Source: Pisaster brevispinus
Taxonomy: Eukaryota > Echinodermata > Asteroidea > Forcipulatida > Asteriidae
Direction of reading: 5' to 3'
NCBI GenBank assembly: GCA_023634235.1
Contig: JAMKCF010000011.1
Coordinates: 6,801,218-6,865,217, forward strand
DNA length: 64,000 nt
This document shows, one piece after another, positions 1-12,201 of the stretch; positions within the stretch are counted from its first letter, which is position 1, and the number at the start of each line of letters is the position of its first letter. The position numbers and the translations under genes were made by a program. A model generated the notes under the pieces. The model worked only from the letters and a program-made list of their open reading frames with translations, was not told the origin of the DNA and made no database searches.

Positions 1-3000
1 AGACTGAATGAAGATTCTTTGAGTATTACAAACCCAAGGTCACTTCATTCATCAATATATAAAACCACAAGCTCTGTCTTAAAGGGAGAGAGAGAGAGAC
101 TGGGACTTTTTCAACTATGTGTATTTTTCTTGTCTTCTAGTTGCTTATTCCACATCATTAGCACTGTGTGGGTACACATCGTGTGCCCGGTAGAGGGGCA
201 GAAGGGGGCTGTTACGCACTTCTTCCAGGCACAAGTACTTTTTTGTCCCAGTAACAGAAGGTCATTAGCACTAAAACAGCTACTGACCAGGAGAATTTGG
301 CAACACTGTTACATTTTTTTGTGGCTGGAATTACCCCGTAAGGCATGTTTTATCATTCTCATGTAGAACTGAACCTTCCTATAATGGATTACGAATGGCA
401 TAAAACCGATCAAACTTTCGTGCGCAGTTTTCTTGAAACACAATTTTGCACACTATTGCTTACGACGTTCAAAGCTCTGCTACGTCCCTTTTCCAGAAAC
501 ACGACCGGAATGTCCGCACTCTGTAGACTTCTTCCTTTCTGTGCACTTAAGAAAAATCATATTCTTCAACACAGTAAAAAAAAAAAAAACGCTGTGTGGA
601 CGTGTGTAAGTCCACATAATGTTTCAAGTCCCTACACTGTGTGGACCTCTTTTGTTCGCAGATCCATACTTTGTATATATGTAACGCTTGAAAACGTATT
701 TGCGAACCGCATGTACATGTATGATTTTGTATTTTGTGAGCCATGCAAACTTTCACACCAATTTTATAGGGAAAAGACTGGCACATTTCTGCTATGGAAT
801 ATAGACCAGTTGGCCAATCCGAGACAGTACACAATGCCATGGTTAGGTTTTTTTCTGACGTCGGAATATTTTGGATTTTTATTTTATTTATTATTATTAT
901 TATTTTTTTTTTTTTTTTTTGCACTGCATTTCCCCCATCGCCTCAATTAAGTTGGGACCAGGCCTGGCCTAACGTCATCAGCTACCTGAGATTATTGCTA
1001 TTGCTTCACTTATTTATTTAGCTTTTATCTTATTGATTGACGGGACCAGACACAACCAAACTATATCGCATATAGACTCTTGTTTTTGCCAAGCGTATTG
1101 TTCTTAAGGCTACTTTAATTTTATTGTATGTATCACCAAAGCGGATCTGTATGAATTGGTTCATAATTATGAGCGGGGCCTACAGTGTTATAATTTCTAG
1201 CTTTACAGCGGCTTTAAGTTTCCCTTGACATCAGGTTAGATGTCCAGACCACAGCGTCGTAACTCCCCCACATCGTATATCAGCTCCAGTATAGTTGGTA
1301 TCAACACTTAATTAGATGCAATTCCAAGTGGCTTTATGATAACGGATACTTGAGCTCGTAATGAACTCATTTTCAAACGGCGCATCAGAAGTGTTCGACG
1401 GCGCGAGCAGAGCCCCAGCCCAATGGAGTAGGTTTTTATTTTACACGTGGCCTTTTGCCAGCAATACAGACCATCCCCCTTGATCGCTTCTCTGTGGGAC
1501 ACACCTCGTGTGATACTCCACTTGAACCAAGAACGTGAAGACAAGGATCATTCAATCTAGATTGCAGTTGTTTCAACATTTAACTTAAATCGGTTACTAG
1601 ATTTTAAAGTTGGAATATAACGTATCATTTTGTTTCTTCGGGAAGTTTAACTTTATATATTGACTGATTTGTCCGTAACAAATATTAAATTATACCCGAA
1701 TAAGTATTTTAACTTATATCTTAACTTAAATCTTAACTTATATTTTACGTAAGTTATGTTTTAACTGATATCTTAACTGATTTAACTTACACCTTAACTC
1801 TGAGTTTATATCTTAACTGATACTTTAACTGATATTTTAACTATCTTAACTATCTTAACTGATATTTTAACTATTTTAACTGATACTTTAACTGATATTT
1901 TAACTATCTTAAATAATACTTTAACTTATAACTTACACCTTAACTGATAACTTATATCTGAACTGAAGACAGGCCTAGCCATAGTTGTGTAACCAGATAT
2001 TTCGTTACAACTTTCACATGTTTAGTAATTCCTCTTCAAAAAGGTGTTTCGTCCTTCGTCGTGGTTCTTAACTTTCGTAGATTATTGGGGTAGAAGATAA
2101 AAATGTTGGTGATCGCTTGCTACTCATGATAGAAGGTAATAATTATGCATTTCTTTACGTGTTATTGTGTCTTATGATCAATCTTGTAAATTCGTCTTTT
2201 AAATGAGTTTGGAAAATTACCATAAGGTACGAAGTTGGTCCCCTGTTTTACAAATGAAAAAAAAAGGTTATTCATGATGTATATAATAAACCATATAAAC
2301 AATTCGATTGCGGCATTTGTGGACCAAGAAACAGTTACACTTTTAACAGGCCCAAACACTTCGAAGCGAAAGATACGCCTAATTGTTCTTGCAAGGTTCT
2401 CAAAATGTTTGTGATTACTGGTTACTTTTGTGTCTGTTTTCTTCCTCTTTTTGTCTCTCTTTTTTTTCTTCTTCTTCTTGTTTGTTTATTTGAGATTTGT
2501 TCGAATTCTTATTGTATGACCTGAGCTTTTGCTTTTTAAGCCACACACTCAGACAACCAGAAGGGGTCAAAACGAGGTTTGTGTCCCCGGCTATATGCTG
2601 ATCCAACCAAGTGAAGACTATAGGTGTTGTATACAATTTTCATTTAAGACTTGGGAAACCTCAACTCAGCAAATCATTTTCTCATCGGTGTTAAATGCAA
2701 TTTATGAGTGGTGTGCCCCAGAAAAATGAAGAATACATTTTGGCATTAAAACCCATAAAAGAGCAACTTGCAAAGGACTGACTGAGAAATGACTGACTGA
2801 GAAATGACTGCTAGAGCAATATCAGCTGCGGTCGTGGTGACAAATTATTTATAACCGATCATGGAGGTCCTTCATTGGATGGACGACCTTCATCGGTACA
2901 AGTGATTTTTTGTTTGAAAGTGAAAACTCTGAAAGATATTGGGGTGTTTTGGTGGGTTTTTTTACATTACACCATCACGATGGAATTGTGTTTCCATAGG

Positions 3001-3357
3001 CAAACTCTTTGGCTGATTGTTTGTTTTTGTTTTTTCTTCTTTGGTCTTCTTTTCTTTTTTGCAAGAGGAATTGTGTACACATTTTAGTTCGACCACATAC
3101 ATTGTGGTACCTCTAAAAGTGGTATCATTATTGAAACAAAACAACATCACTTCTTATAAGGACTTTGACGGGTAATAATGTTATCAAATACGTGTACATT
3201 GCTTTTGTAAATCACCATAATTTGACTTTGTAAAATAGCTTGGTCTATTTTGGTTAAGGATTACATCAATTATGTCTCTTTTGTCATAGGCTTTTGCGCA
3301 AATATTGGACTTGGTGTATGTATGTGTATGTGTTAATATCCGCTAGCTAAGGGAATC
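1..3357. other. 5' flank of the tropomyosin gene, no gene seen
   Basis: No open frame here has the heptad pattern, conserved motifs or paired splice sites of a real exon. The stretch is AT-rich, with a long T run at about 901-920, a degenerate TTAACT minisatellite at 1706-1966 and a pyrimidine-rich strand at about 2430-2490. Distal regulatory sequence may be present but I cannot identify any. Confidence 0.6.
1706..1966. repeat. degenerate TTAACT-type minisatellite
   Basis: About 260 bp built from variants of a 10-13 bp unit, such as TTAACTGATATT, TTAACTTATATC and TTAACTATC, repeated roughly 20 times. Spacing drifts, so this is an old, decayed tandem array. It lies about 1.4 kb upstream of the inferred 1a promoter. 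No function is evident. Confidence 0.85.
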
Positions 3358-3755
3358 CCTTATATGGCGGGCGAGAGAATGTTATATCCGTACCGACAAC
3401 ACGTTATGGGACCATCAACCGCACGTCATAGTACAAATGCCTTCATTCACCGAGTGCCAGAGACGGGTCTTGGTTCTCGCATTCCATTGGCTCTGCGCGT
3501 GTCACGTGACGCACTGCGCAACCGCAGAGTTATGCGAAGCATAAGGTCATCGGCGAGGAGACGACAAACTTCACATCTTGTCTACTGCAAGAACACCCCT
3601 GACATTCCGCGCACTCGCGAAGGTTCGTCCGTCTAGCCTGACCGGTTTCTTGAACGGAGTAAGCCGACTGTACATTCCACGGTCCACTCGCCTTGTTGCC
3701 GCTTCTTCCTTTCTTTCGTCGTCGTAGAGCGTCCCCGGAAAAAAATACTGTCAAA
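3358..3755 (+). promoter_or_regulatory. putative promoter and 5' leader of the exon 1a (muscle-type) transcripts
   Basis: A perfect CArG box, CCTTATATGG, lies at 3358-3367; this is the binding consensus of serum response factor, a known regulator of muscle contractile genes. An inverted CCAAT box (ATTGG) follows at 3486-3490 and a palindromic E-box, GTCACGTGAC, at 3501-3510. The region is GC- and CpG-richer than its surroundings. No convincing TATA box sits at a fixed distance from the start codon. A pyrimidine tract ending in TAG at 3725-3727 could be a splice acceptor, so the 5' leader may be split by an intron. The transcription start is not determined. Confidence 0.55.
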
Positions 3756-3869
3756 ATGGAGGCCATCAAGAAAAAGATGCAAGCTCTGAAGGTGGAGAAG
3801 GAGAATGCCTTGGATGGAAAGGATACCGCTGAGAATGAGATGAGAGCGGCCAAAGAGAGGGAAGAGGCG
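3756..3869 (+). CDS. tropomyosin exon 1a, residues 1-38 of the 284-residue isoforms
   Basis: This exon encodes the N-terminus of high-molecular-weight tropomyosin. It starts MEAIKKKMQALK, nearly identical to the MDAIKKKMQ start known from vertebrates, and runs 38 codons to a gtgagt donor at 3870, the same exon length as vertebrate exon 1a. Core positions a (1, 8, 15, 22) and d (4, 11, 18, 25) are M/M/K/K and I/L/A/A, as usual for the family. The conserved first residues make the head-to-tail overlap with the C-terminus of the next molecule. An in-frame ATG at 3693 would add 21 non-heptad residues (Arg/Pro-rich), so 3756 is the chosen start. Joins exon 2 in phase 0. Confidence 0.97.
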
Positions 3870-6216
3870 GTGAGTTTTCACATTTCCAAAAATAGATAAT
3901 GAATTCAGAGACCATTATATCCTCATAGACGAGACCTGTGTGTACTATGTGTTTGAAAAAGGGGATCACTTACCACGAGTAGTTTTCTTTCACTAAAAGT
4001 TTCTAACTTCTCAAAGAAGATCGTAAAGTTTTCTTTCTGTGTAAATGTATCGAATACTTTGTATAAGACTTTAAATGACTTATGAGGCCTCCATTATAAT
4101 GACCTGGCACGTATTACATGTACAGGAGAAAGTATGTTATGACTCACACACAAAAAACCTTCCGTTGAATTGCTGGAGTTGTTGCCGGAAGAAGTGAATT
4201 GGTGACACCGAAAAACACCGACCTTTCACGGGCCTCATGTTGTGTGTATTGTTTGCTATGTGGAGTTTGGGAGTGTTTGACAAGACCATAACAAGCATGG
4301 CCACCAAGGTTGTGTGTGTCTATGCTGCCATAAAAAAAACCTGCAGCTTGACCAGAATGTCTTTTGTCAAAAAAAGAACTCGGAAGGTTGTTAAGTCAGC
4401 CAGGAAGCCCAAGTGACTTTTGTCCTTGGACGGCCAGACGTAATTTGAAAAACAAAATTCCATGAATGAACAGTACAGAAATGTTGTTATTGTGAATTAA
4501 AAGCACATCCCAAATTACTGAAATGGCAGTTTTTGTCGATATTTTTTTCAGACGAGCTGAAGATAATAGGCCCACGTAAGAATATGCGCGTGAAAACATG
4601 ACATATTTTATAACTTGTTACAATTCTTTAAATCACAGCGCTTCATTGGTTAGATTTAGTAATGAAAACGTATACCCCCACTCTCGGCACCCCCACCCCC
4701 GGCCCGCCAAGTTTAATCGTGCAGTTTTTTTAGTCGACATAGAACAGTCGTACTGCAACGGCCCGTGCAGTCGCGTGTCGCAAATGAAGGGTGTACAGCA
4801 CGTGCCCAAACGGGGCACATACCACGCATACCAGTCAACATTCCATGCCCAAATAAATATAGCTCAACGGCCATTTAATGAACAATTATTTTAATCTAGA
4901 ATTGCTATTTCCCAATCGACAAATCCTCTTGAGCATTATATCGATCAATACATTTTACGTTGCTAAAACTGCTTCCAGTAATTTTTATTTTATTTTAAAT
5001 AATGTTTTATGTGTTTTTTTTCGAATCAGCAACCGTCAATGATTGCATCATTGGCCTAAAGTTCCCCCTCAATCAAAATCGTCTGCCCTTTAAGTTGGCT
5101 GCTTTTGTAATTGTTCCAGTTTATCATAAGTCCTTTATGAAAAAACTTCTTCTTCTTTTTAATATCAATCCAGGTTTACGATGCTTTTGGTACTGCAAAT
5201 CTGATTGCTGTTTTCTAATTAGCCAAAATTAATTAGATGTGATGCTTTATTAATTATGAGCCAAGATACAAATGTCTTACATTTTTTTATGAGACATCTC
5301 GACGGAGCATAAAGAAGAGATAAGCAAGCATTACATTTTAAAAAAAACACAATTAATTTCAACTTTTTCGTATGTAATCAGTTGTGTTTTTCCCAATCTA
5401 TTGCCGTAATTTGAAACCCATTTTCCCTCCTGATGAGATCGTCAATGGTCCCAGAATGCAATCGGGAAACAATATTGTGTAAGAACAACACCCCCTTTTG
5501 TTAAGGATCTATTTCTTCATTTCTGTCTTTTTCCTAAACAAAATGTAAACCAGGTATCCCGTTCGGGGTTCCGTTATCCACATCGAGGTATAAATCAGTG
5601 ATGCCCCGTCTAGAGGCTAATGTAAAGGGGAGACAAATTAATACACCACCAAGTTTTGTATCGATTGTGTCGAATCCTTAAAGGTATTACGTAGGACTGA
5701 TTGTAAAGTTCATACTGGAACTTTGTTTTCTTCTTCTTCTTTTTTCCTGTGAAATATTTGCATCTGAAATAAAGTCATACTCGAGAAAACTGTTTCTGAA
5801 AACCTAAAAAAAAAAACGCAAACCGCTGATTTCAGTTGTTACAACCAAAATTAAGGACAATGTGTTTACATGCTGGAAATTGTGCATGGTTTTTCACTAT
5901 TTTCTCCTGACTCACACAACGGAGAAAGCCACAATTTCACAGGTTCGTTATTGAATAAATGGTTGATCACACAAAAACTGAACACTGTCCGGACTATTTT
6001 GTCCGCTCTACCAATCTTGTTTGTTTGTGTTTTGTTCTGGGGGTTGTTTGTTTGTGTGGGGTTTTTTTTCTGGGGCGGGGGTTGGGTTTTTTTCTGTTTT
6101 TGGTTATTTTGTGTTTTTTTGCATCTCCATCTTCATAAAGGTTATTATCACATCAAATGTCACCACAACTTAATGCACCATGCTGAACATCTACCCGCCG
6201 TTTTTAATCACAAGTT

Positions 6217-6618
6217 TTAAAGGTAGTGTCATCTTTTGTAATTACCCCAAACCAACTGCGTTGTTCATATCCGAAAGCTTGCTTGTTATAAAGATGGTAA
6301 TGGTAGTAAATATCCTACGAATTTCTTTTCGGCTGAAATTAGTAGAAATCAATAAAAACCATTTCAATCTGAGAAACGATTCATGCATGCATTGTGTCTC
6401 GGATTTCTGAGGGTTGGTGTCCGTTCGCGAATGCTGCGGCGAGAGATGCGGTTGGAACCCGCAGTCACCCTCGCTAAACGTGGATGGGTTCTACGAATTC
6501 TTGATGAAAATACGGTGGCAGGTTTTTTTTTGCTGTTTTCTCAACAAGACACTGTATTATTCAGCTTTTAAATCAGCATTACGTTGACAAAAACCAACTC
6601 CTGATCCTATACCTTTAA
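6217..6618. mobile_element. MITE-like repeat with TTAAAGG ends
   Basis: The left end reads TTAAAGGTAGTGTCATCTTT at 6217 and the right end at about 6607-6618 is an inverted match (TATACCTTTAA). The interior has no coding capacity. The same end type occurs at 6615, near 26290, at about 36041 and at 60611-61020, so this is a dispersed non-autonomous DNA transposon family. Confidence 0.6.
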
Positions 6619-6982
6619 AGGTAGTGTGTACTTTTGGTAACTACTCGGTAAAGAGCACTGGAGAGCTGTTGGTTATTATAAAACAATGTTAGAAACGACC
6701 CCCTATGAAATATTTTAGTTCAGAGAAAGAGGACATTTTCCACCCCAAAAAATTTAACCTCAGAAAGGATTTCAGCATATGACGCCTTTTTGTGGCATCT
6801 GCAAAGCACACATTTCTATGCAACAAGGGTATTTTTTTCTTTCATTTTTTTCTTGTAACTTCGATTACCAAATTGAGCCAAAATGTTCACAGGTTTGTTA
6901 TTTCTTGCATTGTTATGTTGGGATACACTAAGTGAGGAAACTAATAGAGTCTTTGACAATTACCAAAAGTATACCCTGCACT
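6615..6982. mobile_element. second MITE-like repeat abutting the first
   Basis: The left end is TTAAAGGTAGTGTGTACTTT at 6615. The right end at about 6957-6980 is the inverted match (ATTACCAAAAGTATACCCTG), which also matches the left end of the element at 60611. It shares its first bases with the end of the preceding copy, so one copy may have inserted into the target site of the other. Confidence 0.55.
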
Positions 6983-8148
6983 ATTCCTCCCTTTGTATTT
7001 TCGTGCATAAAAGTATACATGTGCACTATATTCGAGATATCATGTGCCTGGAATTCAATCAGTTTAGCATAACTGGCGGTAAAGAATGCATTGGGTTACT
7101 TAAATATAATTTTAAAAAATACCCTTTACAGACCGTTGTTTGTTTCTGTTTCTGTAGTCAGTCATTATTGTTTCAATGCAAATTTCACGTATGCCAATCA
7201 GCTAAATTTCAATTCAGGTCACCATTTTCAACAACAAAAAGAGAAACCCAAAACCGACAGGATTCCATAGAGTGCCTACTGGCAAGGAAGTCCAATGTCA
7301 TCAATATGAAAAGTGTGATCACCTTGTGGGGGCGCTGCTCAATGAGATCGTAATAAAGCCCCCATTCACACTGGACTAATTTTCCAGGAATCGCCAAGAA
7401 CGTTTTGGTTAACTTTTTTTCCACCTTGAGTTGCTAACCCTTGCAAACTCCTGGGAATTAGCCATTTCGATGGAAATGTAGCTACCCCTGCTTGGGGATA
7501 GTATAGGGTAATAAGCGAGATAACCCTGGGCGTATGAACATTGCACTAGTGTGAAACGAGCATGGGGTGGCAGTGGGGTTAAAACTCCACAGGAATTTCC
7601 TGTGGTTTTATTTCCTGTGAGTTGGATCTGTAATGTGAACAGGGCTGAAGACTTATTCTGGAACCTGATAACTATTCCATGGTTCTTTTCGCTATTCGTA
7701 CGGATTGGACGATAACCTGCCGTCTGAGCGCGCGATATCATAATTTTGATAACTAAAGTTTGGTCAGGCTGACCTGGAAAGTATATGTGGGATTTTAACT
7801 CGGATTCTGCGTCATCTTGACCCATCTGTGTGTCACTTTGACACAGCTTCCGGTTCATACTGACCCAGAAATTGGATCGGCCGCACGGAATCTGGATCCG
7901 GGTCGAATTTGACCCGGAAGTTTTTAGTGTGTAATTTTAATTGTACGGTTTTCGTCATAGAGTTGATAGCCTGGCACCAACCGAAAATGTTTGTGGGTGT
8001 CTGTTTTTTTTAAGAGCGCAAAAAGCAAGCAACGTGTATCGTTCCAAATACGGGGTCGTCTGTGATTTGGATTGAATTCTCTGCTTCCATTATCAGAAAT
8101 TGTAAGTGACGTGTTATTCACCCTCGCATCGTTTTCTTGTCTTTTCAG

Positions 8149-8274
8149 GCTCAAGATGAGATCAAGGAGCTCCAGACTAAGATGAAGAATATCGAGAGCG
8201 AACTTGACCAGGTGCAGGACAAGCTGACGACCAACGAACACAAGCTCGAGGAGGCCGAGAAAGCACAGGCAGCA
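8149..8274 (+). CDS. tropomyosin exon 2, residues 39-80
   Basis: A 126-nt, 42-codon exon between a ttttcag acceptor and a gtaagt donor, both strong. Length and phase 0/0 match vertebrate exon 2. It encodes charged heptads (starts AQDEIKELQTK, ends EEAEKAQAA) that continue the register of exon 1a. It lies upstream of both 1b exons, so transcripts that start at 1b lack it. This is the standard reason low-molecular-weight tropomyosins are shorter. Only one copy is present here, against two alternatives in vertebrate TPM1. Confidence 0.97.
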
Positions 8275-8450
8275 GTAAGTGTGCATCATTCTCAAAAATG
8301 GACTCACTATTGTTATTGAGCTGCAGACCCTCAGTGTAGAAAATGTAAATTCATTTACTCAGCAGGATCTGTAAGGGAACCAATGATACGATGTTAATAG
8401 AAGGGAGTTTTGGTTGGTTCCTTGTTTTCTGAGCTTACCAATTTTGAAAG

Positions 8451-8584
8451 GCCGTGTCCGAATTTGCAGCTACAGCTATGGTTAAGGCTGCTACGGCTAC
8501 CATGCGTTCAAGTAAAGGGCGCCCTCAGTAACACTGTTGGCAGCAGGCGTAGCCGTAGATGTATCCACCAATTCGGATATGACT
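8451..8584. repeat. short imperfect inverted-repeat (fold-back) element
   Basis: The ends GCCGTGTCCGAATTTG and CCAATTCGGATATGAC are imperfect inverted copies. Inside them CTACGGCTAC (about 8491-8500) pairs perfectly with GTAGCCGTAG (about 8530-8539). It is about 134 bp and non-coding, consistent with a small MITE remnant. Similar wording occurs near 32836-32890. Confidence 0.5.
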
Positions 8585-9394
8585 TGACACACTCGGGGAT
8601 CAGCGTGCTGGCATGATGAGCGGGAAATGGCTGACGGAAGCTCGAAGAAGGTGCATGTTACAGCTCAGTATCTCAGGGGTTCGAGATTTTATTTCGGGTT
8701 TATATTATTATGATCACACACCACACTGTGACGAGCTTGTGGTATCCCCATGTTGCCATCTAATAATTGTTTTAGTCAACTTAGGTTCACTACAAGAAAA
8801 TAGACCAGCCCCCCCCCCCTGCATTGGCCGCCATCGCAGAGGTCAAAATGAAAACGTGCAGGCGTGTACGCGCGGAACACATCTCTCAGCCAATGATAGG
8901 TCTTCATTGACCTCAGTGGGGGCGCTGTTTGGGCTTGTGACGTCACATGCACGGTGACTATGATCTCATCACGCATGGTATGTTATGGGGATGTTTCTGA
9001 AGATGGCAAGATTAGTACAATTTTGAAACATCAAATAAATGTGCGCATCAATGACATCTGAATACGACTCGCAGCTAACCTTCATTGAAAATGTAGGATA
9101 CAGTCTTCCGGTTCATCAAGTATAATCGAAGTAAAATATAAGGGACTTAAGTGTAGACAGCCACAGACGGAAGAAAATGGATTTTGTATTTTGCACTCAA
9201 GAAAAGTAGCAAAGTTTGCACTTAAGTGGTTTGACCCTGGTGGTAGATTTTGATGGTCGTCGTTTAAATTTAACCCCGCTTAGTTATTCTGTGGTCCGGA
9301 TACATACAAACATTCTTCATTAAAACGAAAATAATAACTGGCTGTTGAACACAAATTTGAATAGTAAGTTATAATGGCGTAAAGAGTCACCTCG

Positions 9395-9417
9395 TGACGT
9401 CATATCTCCTTATATGG
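9395..9417 (+). promoter_or_regulatory. adjacent CRE and CArG boxes, candidate enhancer/promoter for low-molecular-weight isoforms
   Basis: TGACGTCA at 9395-9402 is a perfect cAMP-response-type (CREB/ATF) palindrome. Five bases later CCTTATATGG at 9408-9417 is a perfect SRF site, and it shares its flank (…GGCG) with the CArG box at 3358. It lies 2.7 kb upstream of exon 1b-1, beyond exon 2, where a second promoter would be expected. A non-coding first exon just downstream, spliced to the acceptor at 12062, is possible but unproven. Confidence 0.45.
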
Positions 9418-12087
9418 CGAGCGCTAGTACCCGCGGACTGATGGTATGCAAGCCATGCGAGTCTCGCGGTTGGGGGAGAGTACGCATGCACGCAGACGCA
9501 CCGCAGACACACACACACTGACTGCGATGCATATTACAGTGAAGAGATCATCGGTATTGCTATGAAACTTTAGTACATCCGGGCACCGCGACAAACCTAG
9601 TTAGTGCATGGACCATTTTAACCTGTGACATCTCAATAATTTTAGTAAAGAGCCACAGAGCCTGGCCTCCCGCAGGTCATGATTTGTACACAGCTACAGC
9701 TCAATGGAAGAACACATTTTTAAGTCTGCATCTGTTTGTTATCAATTTTTTTTATATGAATAAAGGGGGCACACCTTAAAACGTGTTAACCCGTTATTGT
9801 TATGACCGTTGAGTTTTTATGGAAATTACAACAACGCGTAACAAAAATCCCACAAATGGTCAGTTATCTTGCCTGCTAAGAAATACCCTGGAATGTACAC
9901 AGGGTCACTCTTTTTGTAAACAATATTTGTTTTACATGGTCCTACCTCGTGCCGGTAATGTTATGCCCCGCTGTTGTTGGCGAAGCCACCGAAGGGGCGT
10001 TGTTTTCGAAATACGTCCATTCAATTAATCAAGAGGATCTGGTACAATAACCTACTCGGGAGACAGTCCCCGCTTGTGTTCGTGTACACCAAAACCAAAA
10101 CCAAAAAAAAAAGCAAGTCCAAACAATGCGAGAACGAAGTTGTGTCCTCGGTTTAAAGAATTTATAAAACGTCTGTGAGTGAGTCATTATACATGAGGTC
10201 AAAAGTACATCTGGCAGCAGGCAACAGCTGGAGCCCAATGTTTCATTAAGCCTGTATAGCGTCTGCTAAACCGAGTGGCCGTTAGCACAATTTATGTTTC
10301 ATAAACACCGCTAAGTGTATTAAGCAAAGTAAAAGGTTTACAAACTTGCTGTACCCAATTTCATAGCTCTGCTCACCGCGGAATTCACTACCACAGGGCA
10401 ACCGCCGAGTTTCTGCACTGGCTGTGTAGGTGTGAGCGAAGAGTGCCTAGGAACGTGAAGTACGCACGCGTAAAGGCAAAAATTCCCTGCTAGCGAGTGA
10501 GAAATACGCTTGACGTAAGTGCGAAATTCCCTGCATCCGACTCCTTGCTTACAATTAAAACGGAGCCATGAAACTGGACCTTGGTGGTTTCTGCAAGCAG
10601 CCTGAGTGACGCAGCCATGCAAATCCATTGTGAATGCGCGAACGCGCTGTCAACGTCTTCTCGGCCGTATGAAATACGCCAATCTTTCGAATGGGGGTTT
10701 TCTGCTACAGTAAGCACAAAGTAAACAGCTTCCTGAAACAGAAATTGGTCCCAGGTCATTCGCAAGCCTCAAAGTGTGACGTCAGATGTTCCGGCTTACT
10801 ATAGCTTCTCTGCCGCAACGTCAACACAAGAGGGCGCACTAGCCTTGCCGCTTGCATTCACGGACTATGTTTTCATTCACTACGTTCTCATTGTGTCTTC
10901 GTTGTAGTCACGAATAGAGGCATCATCATGTCGTACAATACGCCATTATTAAGTCATTATTATTTAACACAACCAAAATAGTAAAGTCTCCCCACGGTCC
11001 AGTGTGGTTACGTAACGTAAAGAAACAACCCCTTTTGTCAGTAGTTCTTCTGTGGTCTGCCTTTACTTTATATGGTCAGGGCAACACCTCCAGGGGACAC
11101 ACCCCTATTTATCAACGAGTGACTTTTTAGTTGTATGTTGACGGATGGAGCAATGAATAATAATCATAATACAAAATGGTAATAAATAAATAAAGTGAAC
11201 ATTTCGCTCTCAATTTGTTGCTTTTATGATTTCCATGAAGCTAGTTAGCTAAATTTTGTATGATGGGAAATTATTTGTTTTCCAACACCACACACAAATG
11301 AAGATCTATTATTATTATTATTAAATATTTGGAGCATTAAGGATTCGAACAAAATAAGGCTGTCAATTTCCGGTGATAAAGTTGAATCACGTTGCCTTTT
11401 ATATAACATCCCGTTCATACAGGAAGTCACTGTTTTCCTATATTTTAAGGTTCAAATTTAAGTTGTTGTTTTATTTCTTTATTTTGTTGTTTTGATGTAT
11501 TTATTATGCAAGGAGCGAATGTAACTTGATGATAATAACGTCAATATCAGAGCTAACTATATCTAAAGTAAAGCTTGCCATGTGTTCTTCCTCCAATTTT
11601 CAAGATTGTAACTTGGGACAATTTGTGAGATTCAGTCCGTGGCCCCGACCGGTTAAAAGTATTTTCAACCCAACTTGCACCGCTAATATTATGACTGCCG
11701 ATTTTCAACTAGAATATTAATTTAAAAGATTCGTTTACTATCGTGACTTTCCGTTGTTGCATGGTAAGTGACACCCCCGGGGTCACGTACCAGCTTGATA
11801 ATAAAAGCCATTTCACGGTTGACTGTATTATGTACACAAGACGTGTGCATGAAAACTGAAACCGAGACCGTAAGCACTAGTTGTGGTTCGCATCGTACGC
11901 TTTTAACACAACTTTTCTGCCACCGCCTCGCCCAAATCTGGATGTGTAACTAACAAATCTTGCAGAAAAAAAACCGTCCACTGTGAATACATTCTTGGGA
12001 ATTATACTCCAGCTCAGCTTTCCTAGAGAAACTGTGTCATTTGTCTAACTCTTGTCTTTGAGGAATAACCACTACTCAAAAGGAAAA

Positions 12088-12201
12088 ATGCAATCTATTA
12101 AAATCAAGTTGGCCTCGCTGAGAGACAAGGTTGAGGTAGCCGAGGATAATGCAACGAAGCATCAGAGAATAGCCAATGACTACAAAGAACGGTTGGAATG
12201 T
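12088..12201 (+). CDS. tropomyosin exon 1b-1, alternative N-terminus (38 residues)
   Basis: ATG at 12088 opens 38 codons (MQSIKIKLASLRDK… to …YKERLEC) ending at a gtaaga donor at 12202. Core a/d residues are M,L,V,A,A,L and I,L,A,H,Y, a good coiled coil. It joins exon 3 in phase 0 and would give a 242-residue protein without exon 2, like vertebrate low-molecular-weight isoforms (about 248). Vertebrate exon 1b carries a few extra residues before the coil that are missing here. The last residue is a cysteine, unusual at this junction. An AG at 12061-12062 after a pyrimidine run may be a 3' splice site of an upstream non-coding exon. Confidence 0.93.

Larger units (their letters stand above)
3870..8148 (+). 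other. intron between exons 1a and 2
   Basis: This 4,279-bp intron runs from gtgagt to ttttcag. I see no second form of exon 2 (vertebrates have 2a and 2b). It contains two adjacent MITE-like repeats at about 6217-6618 and 6615-6982. The 7360-7925 stretch also looks like decayed repeat sequence, but I could not define its ends. Confidence 0.8.
8275..12087 (+). other. intron 2 / upstream region of exon 1b-1
   Basis: No coding exon is visible. It holds a fold-back repeat at 8451-8584 and three perfect CRE palindromes TGACGTCA (8938-8945, 9395-9402, 10777-10784). It also has a perfect CArG box at 9408-9417 and a one-mismatch CArG (CTTTATATGG) at 11066-11075. The section around 9380-9560 is relatively GC-rich. 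An acceptor-like site ending AG at 12061-12062 precedes exon 1b-1. Confidence 0.6.

Noticed and set aside
345..950. Open frame of about 200 codons near the left edge
   Set aside because: Low-complexity composition ending in a poly-Phe stretch from a T run, no domain or splice context; chance frame in AT-rich DNA.
3364..3636. 90-codon frame in the 1a promoter region
   Set aside because: Overlaps CArG, CCAAT and E-box motifs and shows no recognisable protein features; GC-rich sequence tends to give open frames.
3693..3755. In-frame upstream ATG adding 21 residues to exon 1a
   Set aside because: The added residues are Arg/Pro-rich and non-heptad, an acceptor-like TAG interrupts the stretch, and the family start MEAIKKK at 3756 is conserved.
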